From contig MU646303.1 in the NCBI GenBank assembly GCA_026770585.1, positions 1,957,437-1,969,062 on the forward strand: a stretch of 11,626 bases of DNA, read 5' to 3'. The notes under the pieces are model-generated. The model searched no databases, was not told the origin of the DNA, and saw nothing but the letters and a program-made list of their open reading frames with translations. The position numbers were made by a program, and so were the translations under genes. Source of the DNA: Baffinella frigidus (taxonomy: Eukaryota > Cryptophyceae > Cryptomonadales > Baffinellaceae). Shown here in pieces: positions 7,734 to 11,626 of the stretch; positions within the stretch are counted from its first letter, which is position 1, and every line of letters begins with the position of its first letter.

Positions 7734-7811
7734 GTCAAGGGGCGACCGCTGCCGCCGTACCTGCAGCGGTACTTCAAGGAGCTGGGCCATGCGCAGATTG
7801 AAAAACTACAG
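7734..7811 (+). CDS. Putative RS-tail protein, exon VKGRPLPPYLQRYFKELG...
   Basis: The acceptor is ATCTGCAG|GTCAAG and the donor CAG|GTGACA; both ends are phase 0. The 26 codons read VKGRPLPPYLQRYFKELGHA, then QIEKLQ. It combines a Pro-containing loop with an amphipathic helix. Codon use is GC-rich at third positions, like the neighbouring exons. This is one of the most secure exons of the gene; its function is unrecognised. Confidence 0.82.
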
Positions 7812-8225
7812 GTGACATCGTTATTTCATACAAGACTGTTTCTTTTTGTTATGCTGGTTTGAGTGGACCGAGATCATCCCTGGGCCTATTTAGACCATTC
7901 ATGGGCCAACGCACTCTACTCCGGGATAATCAGGAGATCGCACAGGGCGCTCATCCGGGATATTTCAATACACTTGGGCAACAAAATTTACTGCGGGATT
8001 TCTTTCCTGTTACTAGTAGGGGCATTCTGTCTAGTAAATTACGTTGCCCAAATTCATCGAGAAAGGCGCCAGACGATGTGTGGGAATAAACGAGAAAGGC
8101 GCCAGACGATGTGTGGGAATAAACCCGAACCCGGGAATAAACCGTAAATCTGAGAGGACAGCAGATGCCCTCTCGTAGACTGCGATAAGTGGACCGCACT
8201 GATTGGACCGCACTGAGTGGATCCG
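7812..8225 (+). other. 5' part of a 598-bp intron
   Basis: No exon is supported here. Near 8186-8222 are copies of GGACCGCACTGA-like units, the inverted counterpart of 5300-5314. A perfect 33-bp tandem pair lies at 8058-8123. Confidence 0.5.
8058..8123 (+). repeat. Perfect 33-bp tandem duplication
   Basis: Two identical 33-bp units (8058-8090 and 8091-8123) begin CGAGAAAGGCGCC and end GGGAATAAA. There is no divergence between copies, so the duplication is recent or maintained. It lies inside an intron. Confidence 0.95.
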
Positions 8226-8406
8226 TAACAGGGGATTGACCGTAAAAATCGGGGGTAACCCGTATAAACCGTAACCATAAACCGTATAAGCCGGGGATAC
8301 ACCAAATAAACCGTAACCATAAACCTTGTAAACCGGAGATAACTCATATAAACCGTAAGAATAAACCATATAAACCGTATAAAGCGTAACTATAACCCGT
8401 ATAAAC
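8226..8406 (+). repeat. ATAAACCGTA-type degenerate array next to an acceptor
   Basis: An irregular tandem of AAACCGTA, AACCATAAACCGTATAA and related units ends exactly at the acceptor ATAAACCAG|GCGAG (8409). The unit looks related to the A-rich half of the telomere-like heptamers but is longer (about 7-10 nt). The sense strand is C/A-rich. Confidence 0.8.
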
Positions 8407-8409
8407 CAG

Positions 8410-8493
8410 GCGAGTCTGAACAAGGCGGCGACGGGAGAGCACATCAAGCAGGAAGTGGACGAGGAGCCTGAAGACCCTCTCCCGCCGACGGAG
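8410..8493 (+). CDS. Putative RS-tail protein, acidic exon ASLNKAATGEHIKQEVDEEP...
   Basis: The acceptor is ATAAACCAG|GCGAGT and the donor GAG|GTATAC; both ends are phase 0. The 28 codons read ASLNKAATGEHIKQEVDEEP, then EDPLPPTE. The segment is acidic and probably disordered. It includes IKQE, which fits the SUMO-acceptor consensus (hydrophobic-K-x-E); that is motif-level evidence only. A heptamer array starts directly after the donor. Confidence 0.78.
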
Positions 8494-8672
8494 GTATACC
8501 CGAAATCCGAAATGAAAACCGAAAAACAAAACCCGGAAACCGAGAAAAAAAAACGGAATCCGAAACACGAACCACGAAACACGAAACACGAAACACGAAA
8601 ACTTGAGACCCGAAACCTGAAACCCGAAACCCGAAACCCGAAACCCGAAACCCGAAACCTGAAACCCTAACC
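8494..8672 (+). repeat. CCCGAAA / CACGAAA array starting at a donor
   Basis: From the donor GTATACCCGAAATCC onward, CCGAAA-type units follow, then several CACGAAA units (about 8570-8600), then CCCGAAA units to about 8670. The sense strand is C-rich. The array effectively starts at the splice donor. Confidence 0.88.
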
Positions 8673-8858
8673 CCAAACCGCGCGTGTCGGTGGCTTTCAT
8701 GCCGCATGGAGACGCGACTAGGCGGCGTGGCGGATACAGTCCATCTAAACTATGTGTACTAGAATATTATCCATTGCTATGGAGTCCAAATGATTTTCGC
8801 CTGGAAATCCGGGCGGAAAGGAACTCAGCGCCTGCTGAGTGGAGGCGTGGTTTGGCAG

Positions 8859-8897
8859 GCGCAAATGGAGGAGCTTCTCCGCACACGGGAATTCACG
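8859..8897 (+). CDS. Putative RS-tail protein, 13-codon micro-exon AQMEELLRTREFT
   Basis: The acceptor is GTTTGGCAG|GCGCAA and the donor ACG|GTTTTG (weak); both ends are phase 0. It reads AQMEELLRTREFT, a helical segment that fits between the acidic exon and EMREDN. The frame continues to a stop at about 8930 if unspliced, so an early end of the protein is a possible alternative isoform. Confidence 0.6.
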
Positions 8898-9316
8898 GTT
8901 TTGCTTCCCTTCCCAGCCCCGCACGACTAAGACTCGACTCGCCACAAATTCCAATTGTCTCTGTGTACTGGAGTGTTTTAAGTCATCTTTGTGTGTACAC
9001 AAATACACAGCAAAACTGGTTCACGATGTAAACAAATTGGAGCAGACAATATTTTTTATGGTGAGCCCAGTTTGACTGAGGCAGAGGTAGGCTTCCCCTT
9101 GCTCAAGCAGGCGAGACGTCGTCTCGGGCCCGACCCGCGGGCAAGGCCTCTGGGTGAAACGGGGGGTGCGGGTAGGCGTGTGTGCCGGGTTGCTAGCAGC
9201 GATGGAGCCAACACTGCCCACCACTGCCCCCTGGGAATCCGCGCCGCGATGTGGCAGATTTGTTTTTTTTGAATAACATGTAGGATACCCTAGAGTGTAT
9301 CACAAACTATTGATTG
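8898..9316 (+). other. 5' part of a 571-bp intron
   Basis: No exon is supported in this stretch, and there is no heptamer array. At 9291 a copy of TAGAGTGTATCA precedes the inverted-repeat structure that starts at 9317. Confidence 0.4.
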
Positions 9317-9455
9317 TATAGTGTATCAGAAACAATTCATCGTGATAATGGATTGGCAACATCCGAACAAGAGATGCACGAAGAAAACCGCGGGCGCGCA
9401 GGCTTCAACCCCGTCAATTGTTCCCAACACAATGAATTGGTCCTGATACACTCTA
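9317..9455. repeat. Imperfect inverted repeat enclosing a decayed exon copy
   Basis: The arms at 9317-9344 and 9428-9455 match at 24 of 28 positions as inverted repeats (core GTGTATCAG...AATTCAT). A third, direct copy of the arm start lies at 9291. The arms enclose 9369-9418, an imperfect copy of the start of the exon at 9469. The structure could be a small TIR element or the outcome of rearrangement. Confidence 0.65.
9369..9418 (+). pseudogene. Decayed copy of the following exon's 5' edge
   Basis: The segment reads EMHEENRGRAGFNPV, next to EMREDNRGRAGFNPV at the start of the exon at 9469, with an offset of 100 bp. Its acceptor is altered (GAACAAG instead of CCCGCAG), and the similarity stops after the FNPV codons, so it has no RS repeat. 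It probably is not used, but an alternative acceptor at 9369 cannot be excluded. Confidence 0.8.
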
Positions 9456-9468
9456 TCGTTTCCCGCAG

Positions 9469-9602
9469 GAGATGCGCGAGGACAACCGCGGGCGTGCGGG
9501 GTTCAACCCCGTGCAGCGATCCGGCGGCTCTCGGGCATCGCGCTCCGGCTCCCGCTCGGGCCACTCCAGAGGCTCCCGCTCCCGCTCCCGCTCTCGCTCC
9601 AG
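9469..9602 (+). CDS. Putative RS-tail protein, exon with Arg-Ser repeats
   Basis: The acceptor is CGTTTCCCGCAG|GAGATG. The exon reads EMREDNRGRAGFNPVQRSGG and then alternates Ser-Arg (SRASRSGSRSGHSRG, SRSRSRS). RS domains are phosphorylated by SR-protein kinases and mark nuclear speckle and splicing proteins; this is a family-level inference. The donor AG|GTCCCT leaves phase 2 and joins the exon at 10269 to continue RS-type sequence. If unspliced, the frame ends in the repeat array (LEPETRNPKP, stop). Confidence 0.82.
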
Positions 9603-9609
9603 GTCCCTT

Positions 9610-9810
9610 GAACCCGAAACCCGAAACCCGAAACCCTGAACCTCAAACCCTAAACCATAAACCATAAACCATACACCATACACCATACACCATACACCAT
9701 ACACCATACACCATACACCATACACCATACACCATACACCATACACTCTACACGTTAAACTCTACACCCTAACCGCCAAACACCGTACACCAAACACCAA
9801 ACCCTCAACC
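9610..9810 (+). repeat. CCCGAAA then CCATACA array starting at a donor
   Basis: After the donor at 9603 come three or four CCCGAAA units, a few CCCTAAA/CCATAAA units, then eleven perfect CCATACA units (9669-9745), then degraded CACC(A/C)AAAC units. The stepwise change along the array (CCCGAAA, CCATAAA, CCATACA) looks like successive local amplification of point variants. Confidence 0.9.
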
Positions 9811-9924
9811 TCAAACTATGCCAGCCCTTCCTTGCATCCCCAGATTTTTCGGGCCCCCCTGGGTCCAGCCTCGAACCCGCGTTTCTCTCGATGCAAAACG
9901 ACTCAGGCTTTGACGGTCATGCAC

Positions 9925-9960
9925 GTCAACTTAGTGATCGTGATCGCGCGCTAAGTTGAC
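9925..9960. repeat. Hairpin GTCAACTTAG / CTAAGTTGAC
   Basis: A perfect 10-bp stem (9925-9934 with 9951-9960) and a 16-nt loop. The right arm is the beginning of the duplicated unit (see 9949-10060), whose second copy begins at 10186 with the same CGCTAAGTTGACAC. Confidence 0.8.
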
Positions 9961-10060
9961 ACCAGGCTCGTAACCTCTTTCTCCTTGTGACATGATGACA
10001 CGGCGTTCACCCCCCTTTTACCAGGAGAAATTCCCTCACGGGATCGGGCCGCTCCGGCAT
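9949..10060 (+). pseudogene. Decayed copy of intron 3' end plus start of the next exon
   Basis: This unit is repeated at 10186-10300. Both copies contain CGCTAAGTTGACAC, a divergent middle, CACCCCCCTTTTACCAG as acceptor, and GAG(A/G)AATTCCC as exon start. The first copy translates RNSLTGSGRSG where the second gives RNSRAGSVRSG. The acceptor at 10024 is intact, but no good donor follows, so it is either a decayed exon copy or an alternative exon. Confidence 0.75.
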
Positions 10061-10268
10061 TGGAGCCGTTGCTGGGCACTACAATGTTTTTTTGTACCAC
10101 GAAACACTTTTAGCTCGAAACGTTGCGTGTAAAATTATCATTTATGACCTGGCACGGGCAGGAGCAATTCCTGATCTTGACCGTTCGCTAAGTTGACACG
10201 AGGCTCGCAACCTCGTGCGGCGTGGCACATGGTGAAACCAACGGCGACGCGCACCCCCCTTTTACCAG

Positions 10269-10342
10269 GAGGAATTCCCGGGCGGGATCGGTGCGGTCCG
10301 GCTCATCAGCGTCCCCCTCTCAGTCTGGCGCACCATCCAGAA
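10269..10342 (+). CDS. Putative RS-tail protein, Ser/Arg-rich exon RNSRAGSVRSGSS...
   Basis: The acceptor is CCCTTTTACCAG|GAGGAA and the donor AGAA|GTACGT (strong). It enters in phase 2 (completing Arg) and leaves in phase 1. It reads RNSRAGSVRSGSSASPSQSG, then APSR, continuing the RS/SP-rich tail of the previous exon in the only frame that fits the splice phase. Ser-Pro pairs are possible kinase sites. Confidence 0.75.
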
Positions 10343-10620
10343 GTACGTCCCCACCCTCTTTTCCCCCCTTACATCCCCTCGTTTTTCGTCTACCTCCGTG
10401 TTTTCGCCTCCGTGTTTTCGCCGCCCTCCAGAAGTATGCCCGCTCCCTCCTTTTCTCGCCTCCCTACCTCCCTCTGGTTTCTCCTCTGCGATATGTCTCG
10501 CCTGCCGCAATTTCTCGCCTCCCTGTCTGCCTCCGTTTTTTTCGAGGCTCGCCACTGTGTCTCGGCACTGCCGACTGCCATGCGGCTGCAGCGTGCGCGT
10601 GCTGTTTACGGTTAACGATT
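10343..10620 (+). repeat. Pyrimidine-rich intron start with duplicated donor
   Basis: The intron begins with a C/T-rich tract of related units (CCTCC, TCTCGCCTCCC). A perfect 14-bp tandem (unit CCTCCGTGTTTTCG) lies at 10393-10420. At 10425-10433 CCTCCAGAA is followed by GTATGC, an imperfect copy of the exon end CATCCAGAA|GTACGT 91 bp upstream, so a second donor-like site exists. Confidence 0.7.
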
Positions 10621-10626
10621 CATTTT

Positions 10627-10647
10627 CAGGGTTCAGGGTTCAGGGTT
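10627..10647 (-). repeat. Three CAGGGTT units, opposite orientation
   Basis: Three perfect 7-mers CAGGGTT (AACCCTG on the minus strand) are followed by a diverged GGGTTTAGG. This is one of only two places where the C-rich strand is antisense to the plus-strand gene. No gene is supported in 10650-10828; the open frame there lacks recognisable content. Confidence 0.75.
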
Positions 10648-10828
10648 GATGGGTTTAGGTGCGACGCGATACCTGATCGTGTGGCTCTTCCTGCACAACT
10701 TGACGCCGTCTGTGGCAGCTCGTCCCCCAGAACTAGGGGCTAACCAACCGCTGTACCTGTCAACGAACCAACAACACGTTCGTGGACGGCCTTTCCACGA
10801 AACAAAAATGCACGAAACGGCGGAATTG

Positions 10829-11001
10829 CCACGCAAGAGTGTAGGGCAGAGTGGCCTGCAGGAGAAATAGCCAGATCTGGCAATTTTGAAAAGTTCATAT
10901 GTCAACATTCTCCGCCGAGAAAAATCGAAATTTTGCAAAGTTTATACAAATTCCGTGTGAACTGACTTGTTTTCCCAGGTCAGCCCTACACTCTTGCGTG
11001 G
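10829..11001. mobile_element. Small TIR element (MITE-like), 173 bp
   Basis: The termini are a perfect 19-bp inverted repeat, CCACGCAAGAGTGTAGGGC at 10829-10847 and its reverse complement at 10983-11001. The interior is AT-rich, non-coding and much lower in GC than the surroundings. No clear target-site duplication is seen beyond a single base. The family is not recognised and differs from the 6819-7262 element. Confidence 0.8.
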
Positions 11002-11041
11002 GAGAAGACTGATGCGCGGGTTTCGTGTCGGCTCACCTTGC

Positions 11042-11210
11042 CGTATGGTGTGTCGCGGTCGTGTTTGACAATGTAAGAGAGGGGACCTCAACATTCGTCG
11101 GGTCCGTCGGGCCATCGAAGACGCGACGGAACCGGTCGTGGTTGACAATATATTAAACCTTGCTTGTGTACGTGATGGAGCCTCGAAGTTTGGCGGTTTC
11201 GTCGGGGCAT
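11042..11210 (+). pseudogene. Two decayed tandem copies of intron end plus exon start
   Basis: The units at about 11052-11120 and 11136-11217 align with the unit that ends at the candidate exon 11260. Each has a TTGACAA(T/A) element, then an exon-like (T/A)S(T/K)F.G(S/F).G segment, then CATCGAAG. Their acceptor positions lack a good AG (for example GTGTACGTGATGG where the third copy has GTGTAGGTGACGG). They are probably non-functional. Confidence 0.65.
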
Positions 11211-11259
11211 CGAAGGCCGTGTTTGACAAAGTATCAAACCTGGTTTTCCCATTGTGTAG

Positions 11260-11333
11260 GTGACGGGGCTTCCACGTTCGGCGGGTCCTACGGCGGGCAA
11301 GCCAAGACTCGCAACTCCATGATCTCCGCCGCT
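11260..11333 (+). CDS. Candidate last visible exon SDGASTFGGSYGG... (weak)
   Basis: The acceptor is TTTTCCCATTGTGTAG|GTGACG. Phase-1 entry from the exon at 10342 gives S, then DGASTFGGSYGGQAKTRNSM, then ISAA, and the possible donor GCT|GTACTC. The phase match, the pyrimidine-rich acceptor and the absence of that AG in the sister copies favour a real exon. The frame stays open to the window end, so the boundary is uncertain. Confidence 0.45.
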
Positions 11334-11436
11334 GTACTCCCCCCGCCTCCTCCCACTTGGCTGGGGGATCTGTTTGTGTGTTCTAGAATAATTGCAGGAC
11401 GTGACTTATGTAAAGTCACTCCGGCTTTGGCTACAT

Positions 11437-11500
11437 GGGGTTCATCACCAGAGTTCCGGCGGGCAATCGAAGACTCCATGATCTTCGCTGCTGTACTGTC
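11437..11500 (+). pseudogene. Decayed copy of the preceding exon's 3' edge and donor
   Basis: GACTCCATGATCTTCGCTGCT|GTACTG copies AACTCCATGATCTCCGCCGCT|GTACTC at 11313-11338, about 166 bp downstream, together with the preceding GGCGGGCAA. It includes the donor-like GT. It may be an alternative exon or a remnant. Confidence 0.7.
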
Positions 11501-11515
11501 CCCGCTTCGATCGCG

Positions 11516-11626
11516 GGGTGTGGGGTGTAGGGTGCAGGGTGTAGGGTGTAGGGTGTAGGGTGTAGGGTGTAGGGTGTAGAGTGCAGGGTGTAGGGTGTAG
11601 GGTGTAGGGTGTAGGGTGTAGGGTGT
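11516..11626 (-). repeat. GTGTAGG array (CCCTACA on the minus strand), runs off the right edge
   Basis: A nearly perfect heptamer array, CCCTACA read on the minus strand, reaches the window end. Its orientation is opposite to that of all long arrays inside the plus-strand gene and equals that of the PrmC arrays. This would fit an intron of a minus-strand gene to the right. Confidence 0.9.

Noticed and set aside
8031-8582. Minus-strand frame with hydrophobic Val/Tyr/Leu stretches resembling membrane segments
   Set aside because: It is the reverse complement of the ATAAACCGTA repeats; the hydrophobic pattern is periodic.
9669-9745. A CRISPR-like array
   Set aside because: The 7-nt units are contiguous with no spacers, in an intron-rich eukaryotic setting.
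10646-10870. Small open frame starting with a hydrophobic segment (MMGLGATRYLIVWLFLHN)
   Set aside because: It begins in a GGGTT repeat and ends inside the TIR element at 10829. It lacks splice-phase support and homology.

Overview
The window looks like nuclear DNA of an intron-rich eukaryote, most likely an alga with a secondary (complex) plastid. Every recognisable coding piece is a short, phase-compatible exon bounded by GT...AG. The introns are full of CCCTAAA-type heptamers, which resemble the plant/algal telomere repeat TTTAGGG. The one gene I can name, a PrmC/HemK methyltransferase, starts with a signal peptide followed directly by a Phe and a Ser/Arg-rich stretch, the layout of a bipartite plastid-targeting leader. 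I cannot fix the lineage; dinoflagellate, chromerid, cryptophyte, haptophyte and stramenopile all remain possible.

Layout. Positions 1-1513 (minus strand) hold the first two exons of plastid-type PrmC; its 3' end lies beyond the left edge, past an intron of CCCTACA repeats. An 88-bp spacer (1514-1601) separates it from a divergent plus-strand gene starting at ATG 1602. That gene, or two genes if the weak joins at 2100-4400 are wrong, runs through at least 12 more candidate exons to about 11333. From 4398 to 10342 the exons chain in compatible phases into an acidic/basic helical protein with a C-terminal Arg-Ser (RS) tail, suggesting a nuclear RNA-processing role. I do not recognise its family.

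The introns are the unusual part. (1) Each large intron carries its own locally homogenised heptamer (CCCTAAA, CCCAAAA, CCCGAAA, CACGAAA, CCATACA, CCCTACA). The arrays nearly always show the C-rich strand in the sense direction of the host gene, on both strands, and most abut a 5' or 3' splice site. (2) The last three or four introns carry decayed copies ('echoes') of the neighbouring exon edge together with its splice site. (3) Two clear terminal-inverted-repeat elements (6819-7262 and 10829-11001) and one weaker one (9317-9455, around a decayed exon copy) sit in these introns. Together this suggests a locus where introns are remodelled by element insertion and tandem duplication of splice junctions, with telomere-like arrays growing at intron ends.

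No rRNA, tRNA, CRISPR array or bacterial operon structure was seen. Coding calls rest on reading frame, splice phase and motif recognition only.
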